Shown here: one piece after another, positions 36,824 to 47,200 of the stretch
Position numbering within the stretch: the first letter of the stretch is position 1
Layout of the letters: each line of letters begins with the position of its first letter
NCBI GenBank assembly: GCA_017512425.1
Contig: JAFWGI010000016.1
Coordinates: 496,001 to 560,000, forward strand
Length of the DNA stretch: 64,000 bases
Origin: Hyphomicrobium sp.
GTDB taxonomy: Bacteria; Pseudomonadota; Alphaproteobacteria; Rhizobiales; Hyphomicrobiaceae
Reading direction: 5' to 3'
Notes under the pieces: model-generated
What the model was told of the DNA's origin: nothing
The model's input: only the letters and a program-made list of their open reading frames with translations
Database searches by the model: none
Translations under genes and position numbers: made by a program

Positions 36824-38629
36824 TTATCGGCGGCTGAACAGCCGCTCGATGTCGGAAAGTTTCAGCGACACATACGTCGGCCGGCCGTGGTTGCATTGGC
36901 CCGAGTATGGCGTCGCCTCCATGTCGCGCAACAGCGCGTTCATTTCGTCGGGCGTGAGCCTACGTCCCGAGCGCACACTGCCGTGGCACGCCATCCGCGA
37001 CGCGATGGCTTCCAGGCGATCCTTGAGCGCACCGGTCATACCGCTATCGCGCAACTCCGATGCGATGTCTTTGACAAGGCCGTCGATGTCCGTGTCGCCA
37101 AGCAACGCCGGCACTTCACGAACCGCGACAGCGCCTTGGCCGAACGCTTCGAGCACGAGGCCGAACTCGGCCAGTTCCTCAGACCGTTCGGCAAGCAGAT
37201 CCGCGTCGTCCGGATCGACGCTGATGATCGCGGGTATCAACAATCCTTGTGATGCGACCGATCCTGCAGCGAGCATCCGTTTCATACGCTCGTAGACCAG
37301 ACGTTCGTGGGCAGCGTGCTGATCGACGATGACGAGCCCGTCACGCGTTTGCGCGACAATGTAATTTTCGTGCACCTGCGCGCGCACCGCGCCGAGCGGA
37401 CGATCGAGCAGCGTATCGGATGGCGGCATCGCCGACGCGCGCGTATCGGCACTTGGGGCATCCAAGTGATCGATCGATGCCTGCAACTCTTCTGAAAAGC
37501 CGTTTGCCTGATAGCTTTCGTGCGCGTTTGGCGGAGACGCAATGGGTGCCGCCTGCGTCGGCAGAACATTCGCGGAAAATGTATCGAGCGTCATCGCGCC
37601 ACCCTGTGCCGACGCCCGATGACCCGCCGCTTCAAGCGCCTGACGCAACGCACCGATCAGCATTCCGCGGACGCGTCCGGCATCGCGGAAGCGGACTTCG
37701 GCTTTTGTCGGATGCACGTTGACGTCGACATCGGCCGGTGCCACATCGACGAATAGGGCCAATAACGGCGACCGGCCGCGCGGGATCAGATCGCCATAGG
37801 CCGCTTTGACCGCGCCGATCAGCAGCTTGTCTCTGACCGGCCGCCCATTCACGAAAAGATACTGTTGAGACGCATCGGCCCGATGCAACGTCGGCAACCC
37901 TGCAAACCCCGTGACTCGCATCAGCCCTGTCGCACCACTTCCGCCGCCTTTGATCTCGAGTGCATCGGCCATGAAGTCCGCGCCCATGATCGCCCCAAGG
38001 CGCTCCAGCAATCCGGCGGCGGTCGCGCCACTCTTAGGCCAATGCACGGCCTTCCGGTCGTCAGCGGCGATCGTGAATCCAACGTTCGGGTGTGCCATTG
38101 CCAATCGCCGCACGATCTCAGTGACGGCCATCGTCTCAGCGCGCTCGGACTTCATGAACTTCAGGCGTGCTGGCGTCGCCGAGAAAAGATCGCGAACCTC
38201 AACGATTGTTCCGTCGTTGAGTGCCGCCGGCCGCAACGCACCCTTGGCGCCGCGCTCGACGACGAGCCCGTGACCGTTCGCGGCCTCGCGTATCTTTGAT
38301 CTGACTTCCACGTGGGCGATCGATCCGATGGACGGCAACGCTTCGCCGCGAAAGCCGAACGACTTGATGTCGAAGAGGTCTTCTTCGGATAACTTCGATG
38401 TGGCATGCCGCTCGACGGAAAGCGCCAAATCATCGGGCGCCATGCCGTGGCCGTCGTCGGTTACGCGGATCAGCGACAAGCCGCCGTTGGTCACGACGAT
38501 CTCGATATCGCGCGCGCCGGCGTCGATCGCGTTCTCGACCAGCTCCTTGACGACGCTCGCCGGACGCTCGATCACCTCACCCGCAGCAATGCGGTTGATC
38601 GTTTCTGGCGATAGCTGGCGAATTGCCAA
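36824..38629 (-). CDS. mutL: DNA mismatch repair protein MutL (endonuclease type)
   Basis: A 601-residue mismatch repair protein. N-terminal GHKL ATPase: ELVENAIDAGA, DDGHGM, FGFRGEALPSIGS. The C-terminal domain has VDQHAAHERLVYERM, fitting the metal-binding endonuclease motif DQHA(X)2E(X)4E, and CHGSVRSGRRL plus QCNHGRPT near the end. So it is predicted to nick DNA itself, as in bacteria without MutH. The linker (about 330-400) is low in conservation. Convergent with the Cys-cluster gene (8 bp). Confidence 0.95.
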   Translation of the reverse strand: MAIRQLSPETINRIAAGEVIERPASVVKELVENAIDAGARDIEIVVTNGGLSLIRVTDDGHGMAPDDLALSVERHATSKLSEEDLFDIKSFGFRGEALPSIGSIAHVEVRSKIREAANGHGLVVERGAKGALRPAALNDGTIVEVRDLFSATPARLKFMKSERAETMAVTEIVRRLAMAHPNVGFTIAADDRKAVHWPKSGATAAGLLERLGAIMGADFMADALEIKGGGSGATGLMRVTGFAGLPTLHRADASQQYLFVNGRPVRDKLLIGAVKAAYGDLIPRGRSPLLALFVDVAPADVDVNVHPTKAEVRFRDAGRVRGMLIGALRQALEAAGHRASAQGGAMTLDTFSANVLPTQAAPIASPPNAHESYQANGFSEELQASIDHLDAPSADTRASAMPPSDTLLDRPLGAVRAQVHENYIVAQTRDGLVIVDQHAAHERLVYERMKRMLAAGSVASQGLLIPAIISVDPDDADLLAERSEELAEFGLVLEAFGQGAVAVREVPALLGDTDIDGLVKDIASELRDSGMTGALKDRLEAIASRMACHGSVRSGRRLTPDEMNALLRDMEATPYSGQCNHGRPTYVSLKLSDIERLFSRR

Positions 38630-38646
38630 GGCGTCACTCCGGCGGC

Positions 38647-40014
38647 TTACGCCCCGTTTGCGAGGCGCTCTTTGGTCAGGATTTTCGCGAGCTCGACGGC
38701 TGGCTGATCAAACGGATCTAGACCCAGCAATCGGCCTGCGAGAATCGTTTCGATCATAAAGTGCATCAGCAGCGCGCCGACGCTGAATTCGTCAAGTTGT
38801 GCAAGATCAAATGTGCGCACCGGCCGCCCTGCACGCGCCAGCGCCTCAGGAACGGCATGCGCCTGCGCTGCGATCACGTCGCCGACCGTACGGCCGGCCA
38901 TAAACTCAGCACCCGCGAGCTTCGCGTAATCGGCGTCGATCGATGGTCCGCTACCCGCGCTCGCAGTACGCAACACGGTCATCATGTGGGTCCGCGGACC
39001 ATCCATGAAGAGCTGCAGCTGGCTATGCTGGTCCAGCGGACCAAGGCACGCAACCGGACTTGTCCCTTCGCCGCCCTTGCCAAGGCTCTCGGCCCAGAGC
39101 TGAACATACCAAGCGGAAAACCGGGCAAGCTTGTCGGCATACGGCATCATGACGAGCGTCGATATTCCGCGCTCTTTACTCAGCGCAACTGCCGTTGCCG
39201 CGCCGACAGCTGGTGCAAACTCCGATGCCGAAGCAGACGTGAGCAACGCGCTCACGACGCTCTGCGCGCCGTTACGGATTGCATATGGATCGAGACCGCG
39301 CGCGATGGCCGGCATCAGCCCGACGTTCGTCAGACACGAAAACCGTCCACCGATCCCCGTATGATGCTCGAGCATTGGAATGTTGAGCGACGCAAAAAGC
39401 GCCCTTAGTCCATTGGCTTTGCCAGCGACATGCGGCTCGGTGATGCCAAGAAACAAGTGCGGGATGCGATCTCCAAGACCTGCAGCCTTGACGGCGGACA
39501 GCGCTGCAATCGCCTGCGCAATCGTTTCCGCCGTGCCGCCGGATTTCGACGTCACCACAAACCGCGTTGCCGCGAGATCGAACTTTGCCAAAGCACCAGC
39601 AAGTGTCCCGCCGTCGAGGTTGTCGTAGAACCGCGTGCGGGGACGACTGCGCTGTTCTGGGCTTGATCCGCCCGGAATGTTCCAGCCGGCCAATTGAGCG
39701 AGCGTCTGACCACCGAGACCAGAACCGCCGGTGCCGAAGAAAACGATTGTCGTCGCGCCTTCGGCGAGCTTCTGGAGAGCGGTTACCGCGACCGCGACGT
39801 CGGCCGTTTCTTCGGCGATCCGCAAGAGTGGCAAGCGGCCTGTTGCATAGTCGTCCTTCAGGGCCGCGACGTGCTGCTCGGATTTCAGCAGCCATGCATC
39901 AAGACCCGCGCGCGACAATCCGTGGCCGCCGATAGCGCCATCAAGACAACCGTCGATCGATTGCGTGTAAGCCAGGGGATTCGAAGACTGTTGACGTGAC
40001 ATATCGGGCGACAT
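38647..40014 (-). CDS. pgi: Glucose-6-phosphate isomerase (short form)
   Basis: A 455-residue cytosolic isomerase converting glucose-6-P and fructose-6-P. SIS-domain core with FFGTGGSGLGGQTLAQLAG, VTSKSGGTAETIAQ and TGIGGRFSCLTNVGLMPA, and KGGEGTSPV near the active site. Shorter than the ~550-residue E. coli enzyme, similar in size to Gram-positive forms. Start 40014, with an alternative ATG four codons on. 17 bp upstream of mutL on the same strand. Confidence 0.92.
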   Translation of the reverse strand: MSPDMSRQQSSNPLAYTQSIDGCLDGAIGGHGLSRAGLDAWLLKSEQHVAALKDDYATGRLPLLRIAEETADVAVAVTALQKLAEGATTIVFFGTGGSGLGGQTLAQLAGWNIPGGSSPEQRSRPRTRFYDNLDGGTLAGALAKFDLAATRFVVTSKSGGTAETIAQAIAALSAVKAAGLGDRIPHLFLGITEPHVAGKANGLRALFASLNIPMLEHHTGIGGRFSCLTNVGLMPAIARGLDPYAIRNGAQSVVSALLTSASASEFAPAVGAATAVALSKERGISTLVMMPYADKLARFSAWYVQLWAESLGKGGEGTSPVACLGPLDQHSQLQLFMDGPRTHMMTVLRTASAGSGPSIDADYAKLAGAEFMAGRTVGDVIAAQAHAVPEALARAGRPVRTFDLAQLDEFSVGALLMHFMIETILAGRLLGLDPFDQPAVELAKILTKERLANGA

Positions 40015-40044
40015 CGTTTTCCCTATCGATCCTCAATACATTGA

Positions 40045-40068
40045 TGGCGGGGAGTTCAGTCCCCGCCA
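40045..40068 (-). terminator. 9-bp GC-rich hairpin between the M16 genes and pgi
   Basis: TGGCGGGGA (40045-40053) pairs perfectly with TCCCCGCCA (40060-40068), loop of six. No T-tract follows on either strand, so it may be a weak or Rho-aided terminator for the peptidase pair, or an attenuator before pgi. Confidence 0.4.
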
Positions 40069-40103
40069 CCGCTGCGCATCTGTCCAAATATCAGTCGGCC
40101 GCA

Positions 40104-41567
40104 CTAGCCGGGATTTGCGGATTTGGCCGGCGCAGGTGCTTGGGTCGCGCCCGATCCAACGCCCGCTGCCGGTCCCGACGCAGGGGACGCGCCTTTGTCG
40201 AGGCCAACCGGCTTGCCGACGACCGTGACGATCATCTCGTCGGCCTTTAGCAGGCGTTTGGCGACGCGCTTGACGTCATCCATCGTGATCGCTTCGATAA
40301 TCTTGTTGCGCTGATCGACGTAGTCGGTACCGAAGCCTTCTATCTGGAGGCCGAGCAACTGCGAGGCGATCTTCGAGTTGGTATCGAACCGCAATGCATA
40401 CGAACCCGTTAGATAGTCCTTGGCGGCCGTCAGATCGTCGGGCGACGGGCCATTGTCGGCCATCTTCTTCAGTTCGGCGCGAATGATCGCAAGGCTTTCG
40501 GCCATCGACTCGTTCTTGGTCGCAACACTGCCTGACAGAATTGACGTGTGCTGGAACGGTTGAAGATAGCTGTAGACCGAATATGCAAGCCCGCGCTTCT
40601 CGCGCACTTCCTCCATCAGCTTGGCCGAGAACCCACCGCCGCCGAGGATGTGATTGACGACGAACGCCGCCATGAAATCCGGGTCCTTGCGCGCCATTGC
40701 GCCAAGGCCGAAGACCGCGACCGACTGCGGCACGTTCATCTCGACAATTTTCTGCTGGGCGGCGACCGGCATCGTCTTCTCGACGGGCGTCAAGTCAGCC
40801 GTTTCCGGCAAGCCGCCGAACACGTCATCAAGCATTTTGCCGAGGGCCACGGCATCAATATCGCCGACGACGACAACCTTCAGATTGCTCTTGGCGAAAT
40901 TGCGCTTGTGAAACGCCGCGAGGTCTTCGCGCGTGATCTTAGAGACCGTTTCGACGGTGCCGTTCGACGGCCGCGCGTACGGATGACCCGCGAACGCCGT
41001 CGCAAACCATTCGCGGCCGGCAACCTTTTCCGGGTCTTTGTCGGCATAGGCCAGGTTTGCCAGCAACTGCTGGCGAATACGCTCAACCGCTTCGGCATCG
41101 AAGCGGGGCTGTTGAACAGCGAGCTTCAGGAGGTCGATCGCTTTATCGCGATTAACGGTGAGCGTTTCGAATGAACCGTAAAACGCGTCCTTGGCATCAT
41201 CGTAGCTCATGCGCATGGCGATATCTTCCATGCGCTCTTGGAATTCGGATGATGTCAGATCGCCGGCACCTTCATCCATCATTGCCGTAATGAAGTTCGC
41301 GACACCGTCCTTGCCTGCGGGATCCTGGCTGTTTCCGCCGTCGAATCCAAACCGGAGCGCGATCAGAGGCACACTATGCTCTTCGACCAGCCATGCGTTG
41401 ATTCCGCCGGGACTTTTAATCGTCTGAATGTTCATGGCATGGGCCGAGCGTGAAAGAGGAGGAGACGCAAGCATCGCAAGGCTTGCGGCTGCGATGAATG
41501 ACACGGAACGCAGGGTTGTGCGCGCCGCACGGAAGCGCACGAGGAAACTTGCCATATCGACCATCAC
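40104..41567 (-). CDS. M16-family peptidase, non-catalytic partner
   Basis: A 487-residue exported protein with an N-terminal signal segment ending SRSAHA. It has the M16 fold (FGFDGGNSQDPAGKDGVANF at the expected place) but no HxxEH zinc motif: the helix reads ANFITAMMDEGAG. It probably pairs with the catalytic M16 protein encoded immediately upstream, as in two-subunit M16B enzymes such as mitochondrial processing peptidase. The C-terminal tail is Ala/Pro/Gly-rich. The genes overlap by 4 bp. Confidence 0.88.
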   Translation of the reverse strand: MMVDMASFLVRFRAARTTLRSVSFIAAASLAMLASPPLSRSAHAMNIQTIKSPGGINAWLVEEHSVPLIALRFGFDGGNSQDPAGKDGVANFITAMMDEGAGDLTSSEFQERMEDIAMRMSYDDAKDAFYGSFETLTVNRDKAIDLLKLAVQQPRFDAEAVERIRQQLLANLAYADKDPEKVAGREWFATAFAGHPYARPSNGTVETVSKITREDLAAFHKRNFAKSNLKVVVVGDIDAVALGKMLDDVFGGLPETADLTPVEKTMPVAAQQKIVEMNVPQSVAVFGLGAMARKDPDFMAAFVVNHILGGGGFSAKLMEEVREKRGLAYSVYSYLQPFQHTSILSGSVATKNESMAESLAIIRAELKKMADNGPSPDDLTAAKDYLTGSYALRFDTNSKIASQLLGLQIEGFGTDYVDQRNKIIEAITMDDVKRVAKRLLKADEMIVTVVGKPVGLDKGASPASGPAAGVGSGATQAPAPAKSANPG

Positions 41568-42982
41568 CGCACCACCTCTCCGGCAGGCGAAGCCTGCTGG
41601 CTCTGGGCAACGCCGCTCTTGTCGGGAATCAGATAACCGGTGACCGTCTTGCGGCTGTCGAGGTAATCGGCTGCGACTTTTTTAATGTCGTCGAGCGTGA
41701 CCTTCGAAATTGCGTCAGGCCAACCTTCAATATCGGCGACGGTACGCCCGACGGCAAGGTTCCAGCCGTAACGGCGGGCCAGAGTTGCCTGGTTGTCGCT
41801 TTCGTAGACGTAATCGGCGAGATACGAGCTTTTTGCACGTTCAAGCTCTGCGGCCGTCACGCCGTTCTTAGCGACGTCGGCAAGAACCTCGTCGATGGCC
41901 GCCTCGACGTCCGGCAGCGGCACGCCATCCGCGGCAACCGCGTAAATGGAAATCGTTCCGCTATCGAGGCCGTGACCGCTGTAGTCGCCACGGGCGCTCG
42001 ACGCCAGCTTCGATTCAACGACAAGCTTCTTGTAGATGCGGCTTGTCGATCCCGAACCGGCGATCTTCATCATCAGATCGAGTGCTTCGGCTTCGCCCGG
42101 CTTGGCGGTTGCATAGCTCGGCGTCACATAATCGCGGTTCAAGGAGTAATTGCCAGCGCGGGGGTCTTTCAGCTCAAGTCGGCGCGCAACGATCTGCGGA
42201 GGATCGCTTGGGCGGACGCGCTTGCCACCGACGTCTGGGTTGGCCGGCAGCTTGCCATAGGTTGCTTCCGCCATCGTCTTCACTTCGTCCGCCGTTACGT
42301 CGCCGGAGACAACAAGGATGGCGTTGTTTGGAGCGTAATAGCGCTTGTAATAGGCGAGCGCATCCTCACGCGAAAGCTTTGCAATCTCGTGATACCAGCC
42401 GATGATCGGCACGCCGTAAGGGTGATTGAGATAGAGCGCGGCGTTCATCTGCTCATTCAAGACAGACGAGGGATTGTTTTCAACGCGCGAGCGGCGCTCT
42501 TCCAGAATAACGTCCCGCTCGGTCAGCACTTCCTTTTCGTCGAGCCGCAGGTTGACCATGCGGTCGGCTTCCATTTCCATCATTTTCGGCAGACGGTCTT
42601 TAGAGACACGCTGGAAGTACGCCGTTGCATCATGTCCGGTGAATGCGTTGTCCTGTCCACCGAGGCGACCGACGATCTTAGAGAATTCGCCGACGGGAAT
42701 TTTATCCGTCGATTTGAACATCAAGTGCTCAAGGAAGTGCGCGATGCCCGAGGTGCCGCGCTGCTCGTCGGCGGCGCCGACCTTGTACCAAACCATGTGC
42801 GTGATCACGGGCGCACGGTGATCGGGAATGACGATCACCTGCATGCCGTTGGCCAACATGAATTCGCTGGCGCGCGTGGCATTGGTCGCGGCATGGGCGT
42901 GCGGGTTAAGAGCGAGCATGGACAAAGCTACCATTAATGTTGCGAGGGTCGTAGCAAGGCTTAGGCGGAGCGATTTTGGCAT
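41564..42982 (-). CDS. M16-family zinc peptidase, catalytic subunit
   Basis: A 472-residue periplasmic metallopeptidase. Signal peptide from PKSLRLSLATTLATLMVALS to PHAHA (about 2-31); the HxxEH zinc motif is His82-Phe-Leu-Glu85-His86, with the distal Glu in the EVLTERDVILEER region. ATG at 42982 has AAGGA 6 nt upstream; the frame is open up to 43075 but without a site. Cleaves an unknown peptide or protein, together with the non-catalytic partner that overlaps its 3' end. Confidence 0.92.
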   Translation of the reverse strand: MPKSLRLSLATTLATLMVALSMLALNPHAHAATNATRASEFMLANGMQVIVIPDHRAPVITHMVWYKVGAADEQRGTSGIAHFLEHLMFKSTDKIPVGEFSKIVGRLGGQDNAFTGHDATAYFQRVSKDRLPKMMEMEADRMVNLRLDEKEVLTERDVILEERRSRVENNPSSVLNEQMNAALYLNHPYGVPIIGWYHEIAKLSREDALAYYKRYYAPNNAILVVSGDVTADEVKTMAEATYGKLPANPDVGGKRVRPSDPPQIVARRLELKDPRAGNYSLNRDYVTPSYATAKPGEAEALDLMMKIAGSGSTSRIYKKLVVESKLASSARGDYSGHGLDSGTISIYAVAADGVPLPDVEAAIDEVLADVAKNGVTAAELERAKSSYLADYVYESDNQATLARRYGWNLAVGRTVADIEGWPDAISKVTLDDIKKVAADYLDSRKTVTGYLIPDKSGVAQSQQASPAGEVVR

Positions 42983-43228
42983 CGGTCGTCCTTTGGTCGC
43001 GCTGCGATACGGAGCGAGCGTGCCGGTGATCCGCGGACAAAATGTTTGCACCACGCGGGCATCAACGGCCCCCATATCGAGCGGGCAATTGTGATTTCAA
43101 AGGCGGCAGGCCATCGTGGCTAGCGCTCTGAAACGCCCTCAGAAATCTGCGTTGGGACGGGTAAAGTCAAATGACAAGGTGGTCATGTCGATGCGCGAAA
43201 TGGACCCGAAGTCAGCCAGTGTGAAGCC

Positions 43229-43696
43229 TTATTGAGCTTCTTCCTCGTCCTGGCCGGATTCGTTCCATTTTTTGACCGCGGTAAACACAGAGCCGCGGCA
43301 TGGACCAAGCGGACCGGCGGCACTATCGGCGTCGTTATCGCCATGTGCTTTGGCCTGCTCGTAGTGCACCTTGCAGTACTCGGCCTGCTGGCGCTCAAGA
43401 TCGGCCTTGGTCGTCTGCTTGGTCGCGTCGTAATCCTTAATTTCAGCGATTCCAGCGGCCTGCGTGGCGCCAGAGCTACCTGGCTCAGGCAGCTTATCGA
43501 GGCCCGGCGGCACGACCAGCGGAGACCGTTCGCGCAGCGTCGCTTCCTTCTTAACCGATCCAGTACTATTCATACCGACCGCGTCGAAGATTTTGCCATT
43601 GAGCTGGACGTCGTCCATACTGCAGCCGGCAAGCGCAACGATCGCCGCGGCCAAAGCCGCGCGAACTGCGCAATTTGCAAGCGATCTCAGCGACAT
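43229..43696 (-). CDS. Lipoprotein of unknown function
   Basis: A 155-residue protein with a clear lipobox LAGC (Cys25) after a basic, hydrophobic signal sequence. The mature part is polar: ATLRERSPLVVPPGLDKLPE, then an acidic, Lys/Gln-rich helical segment and two cysteines (YCKVHYEQ and GPCRG). It ends in an acidic tail. It lies 65 bp downstream of lspA, the peptidase that would mature it. Not homologous to anything I can name. Confidence 0.75.
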   Translation of the reverse strand: MSLRSLANCAVRAALAAAIVALAGCSMDDVQLNGKIFDAVGMNSTGSVKKEATLRERSPLVVPPGLDKLPEPGSSGATQAAGIAEIKDYDATKQTTKADLERQQAEYCKVHYEQAKAHGDNDADSAAGPLGPCRGSVFTAVKKWNESGQDEEEAQ

Positions 43697-43761
43697 AGCT
43701 TCCCCCGGCCGTCCCGGATAAAATATCCCAGCAAATTCAATAAGGTTGGTTTGCGGCGCGA

Positions 43762-44265
43762 TTACGACTCGCTTCTGAACGAGTCATACAAGAGCCCGAC
43801 GACCCCGGCAACGATGGCAACGTCCGCAATGTTGAAAACGTACCAATAGAACCCGAAGGCGTGCATCGAATAGAAGTCCGCGACGCCGCCGATCAACACC
43901 CGGTCGATGGCGTTACCGATCGCGCCGCCGATAATGAGTGCGACGCTCCACGTCATCAGCCGGCCGGTCGAGGCCTTGTTGATCCAGAACCACATCAGCA
44001 CGCTAACGACGACCGCGAACGCCGCGAGGATATATTGCCCCTCTTGGCTGTCCTGGTTGAACATCGAATAGCTGATGCCGGTGTTTTTCACGAACACGAA
44101 ATCGAGAAACGGCGTGACCGTGACGCGGCCCTTCGACTGAATGTCGTAGACGTAGAGCATCCAGAATTTGTTGGCTTGGTCGAGGATGACAGTCGCTAGC
44201 GCAACTAGCGCCGCCAGTGGCGCATGCCGGCTCCAGAACAACGAGGACTTTTCCGCGAGCTCCAT
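43762..44265 (-). CDS. lspA: Lipoprotein signal peptidase
   Basis: A 167-residue inner-membrane aspartyl peptidase (signal peptidase II). Catalytic Asp121 in GNAIDRV and Asp148 in FNIADVAI; also LDQANKFW near residue 29 and FVKNTGISYSMF. Four membrane helices visible. Its first base overlaps the last base of ileS (44265), the classic ileS-lspA arrangement. Confidence 0.96.
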   Translation of the reverse strand: MELAEKSSLFWSRHAPLAALVALATVILDQANKFWMLYVYDIQSKGRVTVTPFLDFVFVKNTGISYSMFNQDSQEGQYILAAFAVVVSVLMWFWINKASTGRLMTWSVALIIGGAIGNAIDRVLIGGVADFYSMHAFGFYWYVFNIADVAIVAGVVGLLYDSFRSES

Positions 44266-47200
44266 CAGCTAACCGCCCGCGCATCGATTTCGCGCATCGC
44301 CGCAGCGTCGCGTGCGGAAAGGTCGGGATAAGCCTTGTCCGATCCGACGTCCTTCGTGATCCGCCACGAGCGTGCGCACTTCTTCCCCTCGGCCAGCGCC
44401 ACAACAACACCGACACCGTCGACACCCGGCAGCGCGAACGCTCCCGCAGGCGCCGACTTGTCAGAAACCGTGATCGCCGACGTGATGCAGACCTCAGCCA
44501 TATCGACGCCGTCGAGGCCGACCATCAGATCAGGGTCAGTGACGTAAACTTGCGGCGCGGCTTCGAGCGACGAACCGATCTTCTTTTCCGCTCGCGCGAT
44601 TTCGAGCGCGCCGGTCACGACCGATCGCACTTCTTTCACGCGATCCCATTTCGCGGCGAGATTGTCGTCGCGCCAGGCTTTTGGAACCTTGGCGAACGGC
44701 GCGAGATGAACGCTCTCCTCGGCGTTTGGCCGGAACAGCATCCAGGCTTCTTCCGCCGTGAACGACAGGATCGGCGCAAGCCAACGGATCAGCGTGTCGC
44801 AGAGATGATCGACGACGGTCAGCGCGGCGCGACGCTTCAGGCTCGACGGCGCCTCGCAGTACAGCGCGTCCTTGCGAATGTCGAAATAGAACGCGGAGAG
44901 CTCAGTGTTCATGAACTGCGACAGCAAGCCGACGACCTTGCGGTAGTCGTATTCTTTGTAGGCGCGCTGAATTTCGCTATCCAGTTCCACGAGCCTATGC
45001 AGCATCAAGCGCTCGATCTCGAACGGCCCCATGTCCTTGAACTGAACCGTATCGGATTTCGCATCGAAGTGTGCGAGCGCACCCAGCATCCAGCGCAACG
45101 TGTTGCGCAGCTTGCGATAGGTTTCCGAGAACGTCTTCAGAATTTCCGGTCCGATGCGGAGATCGTCGGAATAATCCGATGCGGCAACCCACAGGCGCAG
45201 AATATCCGCGCCTGACTTTGCCATCACGTCTTGCGGCGCGACGACGTTGCCGAGTGATTTGGACATCTTCTGTCCCTTCTCGTCGAGCACGAAGCCGTGC
45301 GTCAGCACGACGTCGTACGGCGCATGTCCGCGCGTCCCGCAGCTCTCGAGCAGCGAAGAGTGGAACCAACCACGGTGCTGGTCCGAACCTTCGAGATACA
45401 TGACCTTGTCTTGGCCGCCGTCGGCTTTGCGGGTCAGACCCTTGAGGCCCGGAAAAGCGACAGCGTCGTCGAGCGTGAAGGCGTGCGTGCAGCCGGAGTC
45501 GAACCAGACGTCGAGCACGTCTTTCACCTGTTCCCACTTCGGCAAGTCGGCATCGGGAACGAGGCCCTTGAGGAAGCGCTCTTTGGCGCCCTCTTCGAAC
45601 CAGACATCAGCACCCTTTTCAGCGAACGCCATTTCGATGCGCGTCATCAGTTCGGCGGATCTCGCGGCGTGCGCGCCGCTGCCCGGCAACACTTCGTCCG
45701 TCTCGATGTTGCGGAACACTGCGATCGGAACGCCCCACGCGCGCTGGCGCGATACGACCCAATCGGGACGGTTGGCGATCATGCCGTTGATGCGGTTCTC
45801 ACCGGCCGCCGGCACCCATTCCGCGCGCTTGATTTCATCGAGTGCAATCTCGCGCAGCGAGCGCCGGTCATTCCCTCTCCCCGTGGGGAGAGGGTTAGGG
45901 TGAGGGGGCGTGCTTTGGCTGACCGGTTCAGAGCGAACAGCCCCCTCACCGGCGCGTGCCGCGCCCGCCTCTCCCCGAGGGGAGAGGCTAACCTCGACAT
46001 CCATGCCGATGAACCACTGCGGCGTGTTGCGGAAGATGACCGGCTTCTTTGAGCGCCACGAGTGCGGATACTGATGTTTCAAACGTCCGCGCGCGATGAT
46101 GTTGCCGGCCTCTTGCAAAGCCTTGATCACGGCGTCGTTGGCATCGCCTTTGTCGCCGTTCTCTTTCAGTACGCGCTTACCTTCAAAGCCGGGCGCAGCT
46201 TTCGTCAGCACGCCGTCAGCATCGACGGTGAAGGGAATTTCGGTGTCGATGCGCTCTTCAACCGCCCGTTCTGACTCTAAATCATAATGGTCCGATACGA
46301 TCGACTTGATCTTTGCCCTATTGCTCGTCCAGATGTTGTAGTCATCTGCGCCGTGGCCAGGCGCGGTGTGAACGAAGCCGGTCCCAATATCATCGGTCAC
46401 GTGATCACCGTCGAGAAGAGGCACGAGGAAGTCGTATCCGATATCGCGCAGTGGATGACGACACAGCACCTTCCCGAGATAGCTCGTATCAATCTCGCAG
46501 AGTTTCTCAAATTCTGACACCTTCGCCACCTTCATAACGGCGTCTGCAAGTTTGTTCGCAAGGATGAAATAGTCACCAACTGCCGCCCAGTTGCCGTCCG
46601 CAGCTGCCGTCACTTTGAACAAGCCGTAGTCAATCTTTGACGAATACGAGATCGCACGGTTTCCCGGGATCGTCCAAGGCGTCGTCGTCCAAATCACAAT
46701 CGATCGAGTTGGCGCTTCGATCACGGAGCGAAGCAAATCGGGATCAATTCCGCGAAATAACTGCACTGGAAGATCATCGAGCGGAAACTTCACCCAGATC
46801 ATATCGGACTGATAGTCCTGGTACTCGACCTCGGCTTCTGCCAGCGCGGTTTTTTCGACGACGCTCCACATCACCGGCTTCGACCCACGATACAGCAACC
46901 CGCTTGCTGCAAACTTCATGATCTCGCGGGCGATGATGCTCTCAGCCCGATACGCCATCGTCGAATAGGGATTGTCCCAATCGCCGATCACGCCGAGACG
47001 CTTGAACTCCTCGCGCTGGACTGACAGCCAATGCTTCGCGAACTCGCGGCACTCACCGCGGAATGCGTTCATGGCTTTCGGATCGGAGAAGTTTGGCTTC
47101 TCCTTGCCCTTCGCGCGATATTGCTCCTCGATCTTCCATTCGATCGGAAGACCGTGACAGTCCCAGCCTGGAATGTAATTGGAATCGTGGCCGAGCATCT

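Noticed and set aside
41498..42937. 479-residue open frame opposite the M16 peptidases
   Set aside because: Antisense shadow; the minus-strand genes have HxxEH, a signal peptide and a Shine-Dalgarno sequence.
45871..45990. ileS insert as a self-splicing intron or intein
   Set aside because: Only ~120 bp, in frame, without intein Cys/Ser-His-Asn junctions or group I/II structure; the nested palindromes explain it.
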